Made by a program: the position numbers and the translations under genes. Below the pieces are notes generated by a model. That model saw nothing but the letters and a program-made list of their open reading frames with translations, was not told the DNA's origin and searched no databases. A stretch of DNA of 64,000 nucleotides from Actinomycetospora sp. TBRC 11914 (GTDB lineage Bacteria > Actinomycetota > Actinomycetes > Mycobacteriales > Pseudonocardiaceae), in assembly GCF_012933465.1 (NCBI RefSeq), contig NZ_JABBND010000001.1, forward strand, positions 1-64,000, written 5' to 3'. Shown here in pieces: positions 1 through 9,355 of this stretch (position 1 is its first letter; the number at the start of each line of letters is the position of its first letter).

Positions 1-389
1 GCGCCGAACCCGCCGGTTTCCCGGCGATCCCGTTCGCGGTGATTCCCACGCTACACGATCGTCGTCGGGGCGTTTCGCGGGGGGTGATCCCCGTTCGGGC
101 CCGTGGAAGGACGACCGCGCAGACCTCCGCCCACCCGCCGGAGCAGGCAGGCGTCGATCTCGTCTTCATCTGTGGTGACCGCCGGCGGGAGCGACTCCCG
201 CGCGATCTTCGCGACCCCGGCCGGCCGCACAGAGCGTCCGTTCCCCGGGTGCGGCGACAACAGTACGCCTGCGCGCGGGCACCGTCGAAGCAGGGGGGTG
301 CCCTGGTCGATCGGGCCAGGTCAGGTCGTGGGCGACCCACCTCCACGGGGCGCCGCCCGGACCCTGCCCCGTACCCTCACGGGGCGCAG
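1..389. other. Left-edge intergenic region, no supported gene
   Basis: I see no convincing gene here. Open frames exist on both strands, but their translations are arginine/proline-rich, as expected of non-coding frames in very GC-rich DNA. A small hairpin (CCCCGT / ACGGGG, 367-384) lies just upstream of the tRNA gene. Confidence 0.5.
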
Positions 390-463
390 GCCCCCGTAGC
401 TCAGCCGGACAGAGCAAGGCCCTTCTAATGCCAAGGTCGCAGGTTCGAGTCCTGCCGGGGGCG
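390..463 (+). tRNA. tRNA-Arg (anticodon TCT)
   Basis: The cloverleaf has a 7-bp acceptor stem (GCCCCCG 390-396 with CGGGGGC 456-462), a D stem (GCTC 399-402 with GAGC 412-415) and a T arm of GCAGG, TTCGAGT and CCTGC (439-455). The anticodon loop CTTCTAA (422-428) places TCT at 424-426, reading AGA. CCA is not encoded. The anticodon stem is weak: only its three central pairs form, with an A-A opposition at one end and C-U at the other. The gene is probably functional because every other element is intact, but the stem is unusual. Confidence 0.85.
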
Positions 464-588
464 CGCCTGCCACGCCACCGTGCCGGCCACGACCGGCGCG
501 ACCCGGCCGTGCCCGGCGTCTTCCGACGAGCCTGATCGCGTCGGGGAAAGCACTCCCGAGCACCGGTGGTACCGGCCATGCTCGACCG

Positions 589-1317
589 GTGCTCATCGCC
601 CACCTGTCGGATCTGCACCTCGATCTCGGCCGGCGCAGCGCCGACCGCGTGAGGACCGTCGTGGAGCACGTCCGCGCCCTGTCGACCCGCCCCGACCTGA
701 CCGTGGTCACCGGCGACGTCGCCGACCACGGGGAGGCCGCGGAGTACGACCGGGCCGCTGAGCTGCTCGACGGACTCGGGGCGTTCCTCGTGCCGGGCAA
801 CCACGACGCCCGGCCCACCATGCGGACGCTGCTCGGGCTCCCGGACGGCGCCCCGTTCGCCCGGACCACGGTCGTCGGCGGCACGACGGTCCTCCTCGCC
901 GACTCGCTCCTCGCGGGGCACGACCACGGCGAGCTGTCGCCCGAGAGCCTCGCCCTCCTGGCCGAGGTGTCCGCCCGGCCGGGACCGGTGGTCGTCGCGC
1001 TGCACCACCCGCCCCTGCCCGTCGGCAGCGCCCTGCTCGACCCCATCCGGCTGCGGGACCCCGAATCGCTGCTGACCCCGCTGCGGGAGCGCGACGACCC
1101 CGCGGTCGTGCTGTGCGGCCACGCGCACACCGCGCTGAGCGCCACCGTCGACGGCGTCCCCGTCCGGATCGCCCCGGGCGTCGCGTCGACGTTGCGCCTG
1201 TCCTACGAGCCCGACCCAGACACCCTGGACCGCGCCGCTCCCCCGGGGCTGGCGCTCCACCACCTCGACGAACGCACCGGGGCGCTGCACACGCACATCC
1301 GGGCCTTCGCGACCTGA
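589..1317 (+). CDS. Metallophosphoesterase, CpdA/Icc-like phosphodiesterase
   Basis: This 242-residue protein belongs to the calcineurin-like metallophosphoesterase superfamily. The dinuclear-metal motifs occur in order: SDLH near residue 7, a GDV motif near 42, GNHD near 67, a LHHPP motif near 140 and GHAH near 179. Nearest family members hydrolyse cyclic nucleotides or other phosphodiesters; the substrate cannot be read from sequence. No signal peptide or membrane segment is visible, so it is probably cytoplasmic. The GTG start puts the first motif at the usual distance from the N terminus; the ATG at 578 is in another frame. It is convergent with the epimerase gene, with a 26-base gap. Confidence 0.85.
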   Translation: MLIAHLSDLHLDLGRRSADRVRTVVEHVRALSTRPDLTVVTGDVADHGEAAEYDRAAELLDGLGAFLVPGNHDARPTMRTLLGLPDGAPFARTTVVGGTTVLLADSLLAGHDHGELSPESLALLAEVSARPGPVVVALHHPPLPVGSALLDPIRLRDPESLLTPLRERDDPAVVLCGHAHTALSATVDGVPVRIAPGVASTLRLSYEPDPDTLDRAAPPGLALHHLDERTGALHTHIRAFAT

Positions 1318-1343
1318 GCACCGACCGAGAGCGCACGCGACGC

Positions 1344-2249
1344 TCAGCGCCCGACCGCCGCCCACGCGTCGGCGACGATCCGCTCCGGCGTCGACCGCGA
1401 CGCGGTCCAGCCGAGCTCGGCCCGGGCCCGCGTCGGGTCGGCCACCAGGCGCGGCGGCTCCTCGACCGGGTCGTCGTGGTGCACCGGCACCGGGCGGCCG
1501 GTGACGGCGCCGACCACCTCCACGAGCTCGGCCACCGACGTCGGGCGCCCCGAGCCCAGGGTGTAGGCCCGCCACGTGCCGGGCCCGGCGACACCCAGCG
1601 CCGCCACGACACCCTCCGCGAGGTCGGCGACGTGCACCAGGTCGCGGACCGCCGACCCGTCGCCGTGGACGGTGAAGCGCTCCCGCTCCCCCAGCACCGT
1701 CGCGAGCAGGCCCGGGACGAGCCGGGTCCGGTCGCCGTCCCCGCGCCCCGCGACCGCGCCGGCCACGTTGGCGGCGCGCAGACAGACCACGCCGGCGCCG
1801 CCGGCGAGGGCCACGTCCCGGGCGAGGAGGTCGGCCGCCAGCTTGCTCGCCGCGTACGGATGGGCCGGGGCGAGCGGGGCGTCCTCCCGGACCGGGTCGT
1901 CGGCCGGGGCGTAGACCGCGCACGTGGACGTCATCACCACCGGGACGTCGGGCCCGGCCGCTGCCAGCACCGTCCGCGTCCCGTCCAGGTTGGTCCGCCA
2001 GAAGCCGAGCGGGTCGGTCCACGACTCGCGGACGCGGACGCGCGCGGCCAGGTGGCAGACGGCGTCGGCGCCCCGCAGCGCGGTCGCGACGACGTCGGGG
2101 TCGAGCACCGAGCCCGTCACCGGCCGGACACCCGTGGGCAGTCGTCCCGGGTCGCGGGCGAGCCCGACCACCTCGTCGCCGCGCGCGAGCAGCACGTGCG
2201 CCACCGCCGCCCCGACGAAGCCCCCGGCCCCGGTCACCACCACGCGCAC
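1344..2249 (-). CDS. NAD-dependent epimerase/dehydratase (extended SDR)
   Basis: The 301-residue protein has the Rossmann motif TGAGGFVG at its N terminus, an active-site region STCAVY and a catalytic YAASK motif, typical of UDP-glucose 4-epimerase-like extended SDRs. Such enzymes epimerise, dehydrate or reduce nucleotide sugars; the substrate is unknown. I chose the GTG at 2249 over the upstream candidate at 2279 because it begins directly before the Rossmann strand and leaves 19 bases to the divergent gene at 2269 rather than overlapping it. The heptose genes are 23 kb away, so a link with them is speculative. Confidence 0.8.
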   Translation of the reverse strand: MRVVVTGAGGFVGAAVAHVLLARGDEVVGLARDPGRLPTGVRPVTGSVLDPDVVATALRGADAVCHLAARVRVRESWTDPLGFWRTNLDGTRTVLAAAGPDVPVVMTSTCAVYAPADDPVREDAPLAPAHPYAASKLAADLLARDVALAGGAGVVCLRAANVAGAVAGRGDGDRTRLVPGLLATVLGERERFTVHGDGSAVRDLVHVADLAEGVVAALGVAGPGTWRAYTLGSGRPTSVAELVEVVGAVTGRPVPVHHDDPVEEPPRLVADPTRARAELGWTASRSTPERIVADAWAAVGR

Positions 2250-2268
2250 GGCGCGCCATGATCGCAGG

Positions 2269-2709
2269 GTGCGCCGCACCGCCTACGTCGCCAGCCCCTA
2301 CGGCTTCGCCGAGTCCACCCGGCACTTCTACGACCAGCGGCTGCTCCCGCTGGTCCGCGCCCACGTCGACGTCATCGACCCGTGGGTGGTGGACCTGCCC
2401 CCCGGTGACGACCCGGCGCAGCGCTGGCTCGCGCTCGGCGACGTCCATCTGGCCGCGATCGCCGAGCGCGCGGACCTCGTCGTCGCCTGCCTCGACCAGG
2501 AACCGCCGGACAACGGCACCGTCGTGGAGGTGGCGTGGGCCGCGGCGCACGGCCGCCCCGTCGTCGCCTACCGCGGCGACCAGCGCCAGGGCGGCGAGGA
2601 GGGCCTGTCGTACAACCTCATGATCGGCGCCGCGGTCCGGCGCAGCGGCGGCGTGGAGGTGGCGACGCTCGAGGATCTCGACCGCGCGCTCGCCCGACTG
2701 GCCGCATGA
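2269..2709 (+). CDS. Nucleoside 2-deoxyribosyltransferase-like protein
   Basis: The 146-residue protein resembles the nucleoside 2-deoxyribosyltransferase / DNPH1 fold. It has an N-terminal YVASPYGFAE segment, a central ADLVVACLDQ strand and a DNGTVVEVAWA helix carrying the glutamate expected at the catalytic position, followed by GRPVVAYRGD. Family members cleave or transfer deoxyribose between bases in nucleotide salvage or housecleaning. The GTG start is preceded by a short purine-rich AGG at 2266-2268 and opens just before the first conserved strand. It is divergent from the epimerase and probably monocistronic. Confidence 0.75.
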   Translation: MRRTAYVASPYGFAESTRHFYDQRLLPLVRAHVDVIDPWVVDLPPGDDPAQRWLALGDVHLAAIAERADLVVACLDQEPPDNGTVVEVAWAAAHGRPVVAYRGDQRQGGEEGLSYNLMIGAAVRRSGGVEVATLEDLDRALARLAA

Positions 2710-2831
2710 CCAGGGCGGTTTGACCCCTCGGTGCGACGGGCACCACAGCCCTCCGGACGGGCGCCGCGACATCCCGACGGCACGCAGGGCGTTCTTCCCA
2801 CGAGACACCCCACGGCGGGAGGATTCTGGGC

Positions 2832-4289
2832 ATGGGTGTGATGTCGTTCCGGGACTCGATGTTCCTGCTGGCGGAGTCCCGCGAGCGGCCGACCCACGTC
2901 GGGTCGCTCCTGCTCTTCGACCGCCCGGAGGACGCCGGGCCGGACTTCCTCGGGGACCTCCACCGGCGGCTGGTGTCGTCGAACGAGGTGGCGCCGACCT
3001 TCGCGCGCCGGGCGGTGCGGTCGGTCGGGACGCTCGGGCAGTGGGCGTGGGAGACCGACCACGACCTCGACATCGAGTACCACGTGCGGCTCTCCGCGCT
3101 CCCGCGCCCGGGCCGGATCCGGGAACTGCTCGAGCTCGTCTCCCGCCTGCACGGCACGCTGCTCGACCGCCACCGGCCGCTGTGGGAGTTCCACCTCATC
3201 GAGGGCGTGGAGGGCGACCGGTTCGCGGTCTACTTCAAGATCCACCACGCGATGATGGACGGCGTCACCGGCATCCGGCACCTGCAGAAGGCGCTCACCA
3301 CCGACCCCGACGTCCGCGAGATGCCGCCGTTCTGGCAGGTCGACCCGCGCTCGAGGCGCCGGCCGTCGTCGGAGCGGTCCGCCGAGGTCGCGGTGCCCCC
3401 GCAGCAGGGCGGGGTGCTCTCGACGGTGGGCGGCGCCCTGGCCGGCGGCTGGAACACGGTGAGCGCGGCGGTGACGGACACCGCCCGGACCACCACCCAG
3501 GCGCTCGGGATCGCGCCGGCCCTCGTCGGCGCCCTCTACGACGGCCTCGCGAGCCGGGACACGACACTGCCCTTCGAGGCACCGCACAGCATGCTCAACG
3601 TCCCGATCACGGGGGCCCGCCGCTTCGCCGCCGAGTCGTGGCCGCTCAAGCGGATCCAGCGGGTGCGGGAGCGCACCGGGTCGACGGTGAACGACGTCGT
3701 GCTCGCGATGTGCTCCGGCGCGCTGCGGCGCTACATGCTCGACCTCGAGGAGCTGCCCGAGCGGCCGCTGGTGGCCGCCCTGCCCGTCTCGCTCGGGACC
3801 AGCGGGGAGGGCAACCAGCTCGGCGCCATCCTGGTCACGCTCGCGACCGACGAGCCCGACGCCGCCACGCGCCTGGCGCGCATCAAGGCCTCCGGGCGGG
3901 CCGCGAAGGCGAACCTCGACCAGCGCGACCCGATGGCGATCGCCGCGCTGTCGATGGCGGTGGCGGCCCCGCTGCCGCTCGGCGCGGTGCCCGGGACGTC
4001 GTCGGTGCTCAACCCGGGCTTCAACCTGATCATCTCCAACGTCCCCGGCCCCAAGGCGCCGCTGTACTGGGAGGGCGCGAAGCTCAGCGGGCTGTACCCG
4101 CTGTCGGTGCCGCTGGACGGGCAGGCCCTCAACATCACGGTCTTCTCCTACGCCGATCACATGGAGTTCGGGCTGACCGGCGACCGGCGCAGCGTGCCGC
4201 GCCTGCAGAAGCTGCTGGGCTACCTCGAGGACTCGCTGGCCGAGCTGGAGGAGGCCGCCGACGCCGCGGACGCGCTCGCGGAGGCGTGA
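2832..4289 (+). CDS. Wax ester synthase / diacylglycerol acyltransferase (WS/DGAT)
   Basis: This 485-residue protein belongs to the bacterial WS/DGAT family, which esterifies acyl-CoA to fatty alcohols or diacylglycerol for storage lipids. The catalytic HHxxxDG motif is present as HHAMMDG near residue 138, and the second conserved block NVPGPK lies near residue 400. The N terminus begins with the usual MSFRDSMFLL-type segment. A GGGAGG-like ribosome site precedes the ATG. Length fits the family (about 450-490). The fused acyl-CoA reductase at 44.7 kb could supply fatty alcohol for the same product, though the two genes are 40 kb apart. Confidence 0.9.
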   Translation: MGVMSFRDSMFLLAESRERPTHVGSLLLFDRPEDAGPDFLGDLHRRLVSSNEVAPTFARRAVRSVGTLGQWAWETDHDLDIEYHVRLSALPRPGRIRELLELVSRLHGTLLDRHRPLWEFHLIEGVEGDRFAVYFKIHHAMMDGVTGIRHLQKALTTDPDVREMPPFWQVDPRSRRRPSSERSAEVAVPPQQGGVLSTVGGALAGGWNTVSAAVTDTARTTTQALGIAPALVGALYDGLASRDTTLPFEAPHSMLNVPITGARRFAAESWPLKRIQRVRERTGSTVNDVVLAMCSGALRRYMLDLEELPERPLVAALPVSLGTSGEGNQLGAILVTLATDEPDAATRLARIKASGRAAKANLDQRDPMAIAALSMAVAAPLPLGAVPGTSSVLNPGFNLIISNVPGPKAPLYWEGAKLSGLYPLSVPLDGQALNITVFSYADHMEFGLTGDRRSVPRLQKLLGYLEDSLAELEEAADAADALAEA

Positions 4290-4305
4290 GGGTCCCGACG
4301 ACGGG

Positions 4306-5826
4306 TCAGGTCGCCCGGAGCTCTCCGGTCACCTCGGCGAGGGCGTCCTGGGCCCGCTCGAGGAGCGCGAGCCGGTCGGTGTAGCGGCGGGCGGCGGCCG
4401 TGGGCCTCGCCGTCGTCGGGATCCCGACGTGGTCGGCGGCCCCGGTGAGGGCGTCGACGCCCGGGTCGAGGGCGCCCACCGCCTGCAGACCGAGCAGGGC
4501 GGCGCCCCACGCCGAGCCCTGGTGCCCCTCGGGGTAGCCGACGGGGACGCCGAGCACGTCGGCGAGCAGGCCGCGCCAGAAGGGGCTGCGGGCGAACCCG
4601 CCGGTCGCGCGCACCTCCTCGACGGCCATCCCGGCCTCGTACAGCGACTCGAGGACCAGCCGCAGCTGCAGGCAGACCCCCTCGAGGAGCGCCCGCGTCA
4701 GGTGGCCGCGGCGGTGGGTGTGGCGCAGCCCGAGGAAGGCGCCGCCGAGCGCGCCGTCCCAGCGCGGCGCCCGTTCGGCGAGCAGGTGCGGCACGGCGAG
4801 GAGCCCGTCGGCGCCCGGGAGGACGTCGGCGGCCTCGGCGAGCAGCGTCGCGCGGTCCGCACCGAAGGCCTCCGCGGCCCAGTCCAGGACGACACCGCCG
4901 TTGGTGGTCGCCCCGCCCGCGACCCAGCGCTCGCGCGTGAGCTCGTAGCAGAACAGCCGGCCCCGGGGGTCGACGCCGGGACGGTCGACCGCGAGCCGCA
5001 GCGCGCCGCTGGTGCCGATCGAGCAGGCGAGCACGCCGGGGCGCACGGCGCCCAGCCCGAGATTGGCCAGCGGCCCGTCGCCCGCGCCGGCGACGACCGG
5101 CAGGCCGCGCGTCACGCCCCAGGCGTCCGCGACCCGGTCGGTGAGGTGCCCGACGACGTCGGTGGTGTCGACGAGCTCGTCGAGGGCGTCGGGCACGAGG
5201 CCGGCGAGGTCGAGGGCCTCGTCGTCCCAGGTGCGCGTCGCGAGGTCGCGCAGCCCGGTCCCGGAGGCGCACGAGGCGTCGGTGACCCGGCGGCCGGTCG
5301 CCCGCCCGACGACGAACTCCTTGAGCCCGCCCCACCGCGCCGGCGCGGTGTGCAGGCTCGGGCGCTCGCGGCGCAGCCACGCGAGCTTCACCAGGGGGCT
5401 CATGGCGTGGACGGGGGTGCCGGTCCGCCGCTGGAGGGCGACCACGTCGACGGCGCCGGCCCGCCACCGGGCCGCGACGTCCGCGGCCCGCGAGTCGGCC
5501 CACGTCATCAGCGGTCCGACCGGCTCGCCGGCGGCGTCGACGCCGAGCAAGCCGTGCATCGCGCCGCTGAACGCGACCGCGACGAGCTCGCGGTGCCCGG
5601 CCGCCGTCGTGACCGCGTCGCCCACCGCGTCGCCCACGGCCTCCCAGACCACCTCCGGGTCCTGCACGGCCGCGCCCGGCTCCGGCTCGGCGAGCGGATA
5701 GCCGGCGTCCCCGGCACCGAGGACGGTGCCGTCGGCGGCGAAGACGACGGCCTTCGTCGAGGTGGTCCCGAGGTCGACGGCGAGGACGGCGGTCGGGCGC
5801 GGCTCGGACAATCCTCGGGACCCCAT
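4306..5826 (-). CDS. gntK: FGGY-family carbohydrate kinase, gluconokinase-like
   Basis: The 506-residue protein starts its ATPase fold with VLAVDLGTTSTKAVVF and carries FGGY-kinase landmarks such as SGAMHGL, TWADSRA and GTPVHAMSPLVKLAWL. The last resembles the Bacillus GntK type of gluconokinase more than xylulokinase. The expected reaction is ATP-dependent phosphorylation of gluconate to 6-phosphogluconate; xylulose or a related sugar remains possible. The ATG at 5826 was chosen because the preceding 12 codons come from the repeat-rich spacer and do not resemble the family. It is convergent with the WS/DGAT gene. No transporter or regulator adjoins it. Confidence 0.8.
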   Translation of the reverse strand: MGSRGLSEPRPTAVLAVDLGTTSTKAVVFAADGTVLGAGDAGYPLAEPEPGAAVQDPEVVWEAVGDAVGDAVTTAAGHRELVAVAFSGAMHGLLGVDAAGEPVGPLMTWADSRAADVAARWRAGAVDVVALQRRTGTPVHAMSPLVKLAWLRRERPSLHTAPARWGGLKEFVVGRATGRRVTDASCASGTGLRDLATRTWDDEALDLAGLVPDALDELVDTTDVVGHLTDRVADAWGVTRGLPVVAGAGDGPLANLGLGAVRPGVLACSIGTSGALRLAVDRPGVDPRGRLFCYELTRERWVAGGATTNGGVVLDWAAEAFGADRATLLAEAADVLPGADGLLAVPHLLAERAPRWDGALGGAFLGLRHTHRRGHLTRALLEGVCLQLRLVLESLYEAGMAVEEVRATGGFARSPFWRGLLADVLGVPVGYPEGHQGSAWGAALLGLQAVGALDPGVDALTGAADHVGIPTTARPTAAARRYTDRLALLERAQDALAEVTGELRAT

Positions 5827-5837
5827 GATCGACGACG

Positions 5838-5884
5838 GTTTCCTGACGTCCAGTGTCTGCAACGAGGCTTTCCTGACGTCCGGG
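5838..5884. repeat. Short dispersed repeat, two 13-nt units
   Basis: Two copies of TTTCCTGACGTCC lie at 5839-5851 and 5869-5881, with a 30-base period, between the kinase gene and tRNA-Sec. The reverse complement of this block is closely related to the block at 49530-49590 (CGTCAGGAAAGCC and CGTCAGGAAACC flanking a GACACTG segment) and, more loosely, to the insertion in a glycosyltransferase gene at 37942-38005. It appears to be one member of a small dispersed repeat family. Confidence 0.65.
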
Positions 5885-5929
5885 ACCTCGACACTGCACG
5901 GCGGCCGGGTCCTCCCTAGGGTGGCGACC

Positions 5930-6025
5930 GGAGGCGTCAGGGTTCCTGGTGGGCCCCGCGGTCTTCAACACCGACGTGGCCGGGTATCTCGGCCAGGCGG
6001 GTTCGATTCCCGTCCGCCTCCGCCA
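5930..6025 (+). tRNA. selC: tRNA-Sec (anticodon TCA)
   Basis: This 96-nt gene has the hallmarks of bacterial selenocysteine tRNA. The acceptor stem starts GGAGGCG (5930-5936) and pairs with CGCCTCC (6015-6021), followed by discriminator G and an encoded CCA (6023-6025). The UCA anticodon lies at 5965-5967 in a CTTCAAC loop. A long variable arm (TGGCCG pairing with CGGCCA) and a T arm with TTCGATT follow. The length and UCA anticodon exclude an ordinary serine tRNA. It lies 58 bases upstream of a UGA-containing formate dehydrogenase gene and in the same orientation as selA and selB. Confidence 0.95.
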
Positions 6026-6083
6026 CTTCTCCCCCGGTCCAGAGTCGGGCCCCGGGGCCACCACATCCCAGGAGGTCCACCCC

Positions 6084-9000
6084 ATGGGCGTCCGTACCTG
6101 GCTCGGCGAGTGGCCGATCTTCCGCCAGGCCACCGGTCCCGATCCCCTCGCCCGCGGCGCCGCCGTGGAGAGCCCGCGCACGAAGGCGCTGGAGCCGCGC
6201 ACCGACTCCGCCGACGCCGTCGTGAAGTCGGTCTGCCCGTTCTGCGCCGTGGGCTGCGGGCAGAACGTCTACGTGCGCGACGGGCGCGTCACGCAGATCG
6301 AGGGCGACCCCGACTCCCCGATCTCCCGCGGGCGGCTGTGCCCGAAGGGGTCCGCCTCGACGTCGTTGGTGACCTCCCCCAGCCGCGTCACGACGGTCCG
6401 CTACCGCCGGCCGTACGGCACGGAGTGGGAGGACCTCGACCTCGACACCGCGGTCGACATGATCGCCGACCGGGTGATCGACGCCCGGCGCCGCGGGTGG
6501 CAGGACACCGACGACGAGGGCCGCGTCCTGCGGCGCACGCTGGGCTTCTCCAGCCTCGGCGGCGCGACGCTGGACAACGAGGAGAACTACCTCATCAAGA
6601 AGCTGTTCATGGCGCTCGGCGCGATCCAGGTGGAGAACCAGGCGCGCATTTGACACAGCGCCACCGTCCCCGGTCTGGGGACCAGCTTCGGCCGCGGAGG
6701 GGCCTCGAACTTCCAGCAGGACCTGATCCACTCGGACTGCATCGTCATCGAGGGATCGAACATGGCGGAGGCCCACCCGGTGGGCTTCCAGTGGGTCATG
6801 GAGGCGAAGGCGCGCGGCGCCAAGGTCATCCACGTCGACCCGCGGTTCACGCGGACCAGCGCCGTCGCCGACCTGCACGTGCCGTTCCGGGCGGGCGGCG
6901 ACATCGCCTTCCTCGGCGGGCTCATCAACTACGTGCTGGCCAACGAGCTCGACTTCCGCGAGTACGTGCAGACCTTCACCAACGCCGCCGACCTCGTCGG
7001 TGAGGACTTCGTCGACACCGAGGACATGGCCGGGCTCTTCTCCGGCTACGACCCCGAGACCGGGCGCTACGACCCGATCAGCTGGCAGCTCGAGGACCAG
7101 TTCGAGGCGCCGGCGGCCGGGCAGCGCGACCACTGGGAGGCCGGGCTGCGCGAGCACCACGCCGCGCAGACCTCCGACACCGGCGGCGGCAGCGGTCAGG
7201 GCGCGGCCACGACGGACAACCCGGCCCGCGACGAGACGCTGCAGCACCCCCGCTGCGTCTACCAGGTGCTCAAGCGGCACTACGCCCGCTACACACCCGA
7301 GGCCGTCTCCCAGGTGTGCGGCATGGACCCGGAGCAGTTCCTCGAGGTCGCGCGCGCGATCACCGAGAACTCGGGCCGGGACCGGACGACCGCGTGGGTG
7401 TACTCGGTGGGCTGGACCCACCACAGCGTCGGCGCCCAGTACATCCGCGCCGCGTCGATCCTGCAGACGCTGCTCGGCAACATGGGCCGCCCGGGCGGCG
7501 GCATCCTCGCCCTGCGTGGGCACGCGTCGATCCAGGGCTCCACCGACATCCCGACGCTCTACGACCTGCTGCCGGGCTACATCCCCATGCCCAACGCGCA
7601 CCTGCACGAGGATCTGCAGAGCTTCCTCGACGCGGACGCGGCGAAGACCGGGTTCTGGGGCAACATGGACGCCTACCTGATCAGCCTGCTCAAGGCGTGG
7701 TGGGGCGACGCGGCGACCGCGGAGAACGACTGGGCGTTCGACAACCTGCCGCGCCTGACCGGCAACCACGGCACGTACGGCATCGTCCGGGACCAGATCG
7801 ACCGGAAGAGCTTCGGCTACTTCCTCGTCGGCGAGAACCCGGCGATCGGGCACGCCAACGGCAAGATGCAGCGTCTCGGCCTGGCCAACCTGGAGTGGCT
7901 CGTCGTCCGGGACATGCAGATGATCGAGTCGGCCACGTTCTGGAAGGACGGGCCGGAGATCGAGACCGGGGAGCTGCGGACCTCCGACATCGGCACCGAG
8001 GTCTTCTTCCTGCCGTGCGCCAACCACACCGAGAAGTCGGGGACGTTCACCAACACCCAGCGCCTGCTGCAGTGGCGCCGCGAGGCGGTGCACCCGCCGG
8101 GCGACGCCCGCTCGGAGCTGCACTTCTACTACCACCTGGGCCGGAAGATCCGGGAGAAGCTGGCGGGCTCGACCGACGAGCGGGACCGCCCGATCCTCGA
8201 CCTCACGTGGGACTACCCGACGTTCGGGATCCACTCCGAGCCGGACCCGGAGGCGGTCCTCGGGGAGATCAACGGGTACGACGCCGAGGGCCGCCCGCTC
8301 TCGACCTACACCCAGCTGAAGGCCGACGGGTCGACGACGGCCGGCTGCTGGATCTACACCGGGGTCTACGCCGACGGGATCAATCAGGCCGACCGGCGCA
8401 AGCCGGGCTCGGAGCAGGACTGGGTCGCCGCGGAGTGGGGCTGGGCCTGGCCCGCGAACCGCCGCACGCTCTACAACCGGGCCTCGGCCGACGCCGAGGG
8501 CAAGCCGTGGAGCGAGCGCAAGGCCTACGTCTGGTGGGACGACGAGTCCGGACGCTGGACCGGGCACGACGTGCCGGACTTCGAGGCGACCAAGGAGCCC
8601 GGCTACAAGCCGCAGCCGGGCGCCCGCGCGCAGGACGCGCTCGCCGGCACCGACGCGTTCATCATGCAGGCCGACGGCAAGGCGTGGCTGTACGCGCCCG
8701 CCGGCCTGGCCGACGGGCCGTTGCCGACCCACTACGAGCCGGTCGAGTCGCCGGTGGCGAACCTGCTGCACGACCAGCAGGACAACCCGGCCCGGGAGGA
8801 CATCGACCGCGCCTGGAACCGGCTCAACCCGGCGCGCTCCGAGGTCTATCCGTACGTGTTCCTCACCTACCGGCTCACCGAGCACCACACCGCCGGCGGG
8901 ATGAGCCGCACGCTGCCCTACCTCTCCGAGCTGCAACCGGAGTTCTTCTGCGAGGTCTCCCCCGCGCTGGCGCGCGAGCGGGGGCTCGAGCACATGGGGT

Positions 9001-9317
9001 GGGCGACGCTCGTCTCGGCGCGGACGGCCATCGAGGCCCGCGTCCTGGTGACCGAGCGCATGAAGCCGCTGCGGATCGGGGACCAGACCGTCCACCAGAT
9101 CGGCCTGCCCTACCACTGGGGGGCCAACGGGGTGTCGACCGGCGATCCCGCGAACGACCTGCTCGGTGTGGTGATGGACCCCAACGTCCACATCCAGGAG
9201 TCGAAGGTTGCGACCTGCGACATCCAGCCGGGCCGGCGCCCGCGGGGCCCGGCACTCCTCGAGTTCGTGGAGCAGTACCGGCGCAAGGCCGGCGTCGAGC
9301 CGGGAGGGATCCACTAG
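6084..9317 (+). CDS. fdhA: Formate dehydrogenase alpha subunit, selenocysteine-containing
   Basis: This is a 1077-residue molybdopterin oxidoreductase oxidising formate to CO2. The N-terminal 4Fe-4S site is CPFCAVGCGQ (Cys51, 54, 58) with Cys86 in RLCPKG. The in-frame TGA at 6651-6653 encodes Sec190, in the context QARI-Sec-HSATV, exactly where Sec occurs in FdnG/FdoG-type enzymes; reading resumes in the same frame to 9317. A SECIS hairpin follows the UGA. The ATG is preceded by GGAGGT (6071-6076). No twin-arginine signal is seen, unlike E. coli FdnG, so catalysis is probably cytoplasmic. The beta and gamma genes follow. Standard gene callers would split this gene into two. Confidence 0.95.
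6651..6683 (+). promoter_or_regulatory. Bacterial SECIS element in fdhA mRNA
   Basis: The UGA is followed by a hairpin with stem GTCCCC (6666-6671) and GGGGAC (6677-6682) closing the loop GGTCT (6672-6676). The E. coli fdhF SECIS presents the same GGUCU loop to SelB, and as I recall that sequence there are 18 nucleotides between UGA and loop, as here. The match supports recoding of the UGA as selenocysteine by the SelB encoded at 14072-15910. Confidence 0.92.
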
Positions 9318-9355
9318 ATGACTTCGGGAGACGAAGCGGAGCGGGAGCTCGACCG

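Noticed and set aside
166..2808. 880-codon open frame on the minus strand
   Set aside because: It crosses several well-supported genes and a tRNA, and its translation is arginine/glycine-rich without family motifs. High GC makes long shadow frames common.
5930..6025. Serine tRNA or suppressor tRNA
   Set aside because: The UCA anticodon, 96-nt length, long variable arm and proximity to selA, selB and a UGA-containing fdhA identify tRNA-Sec.
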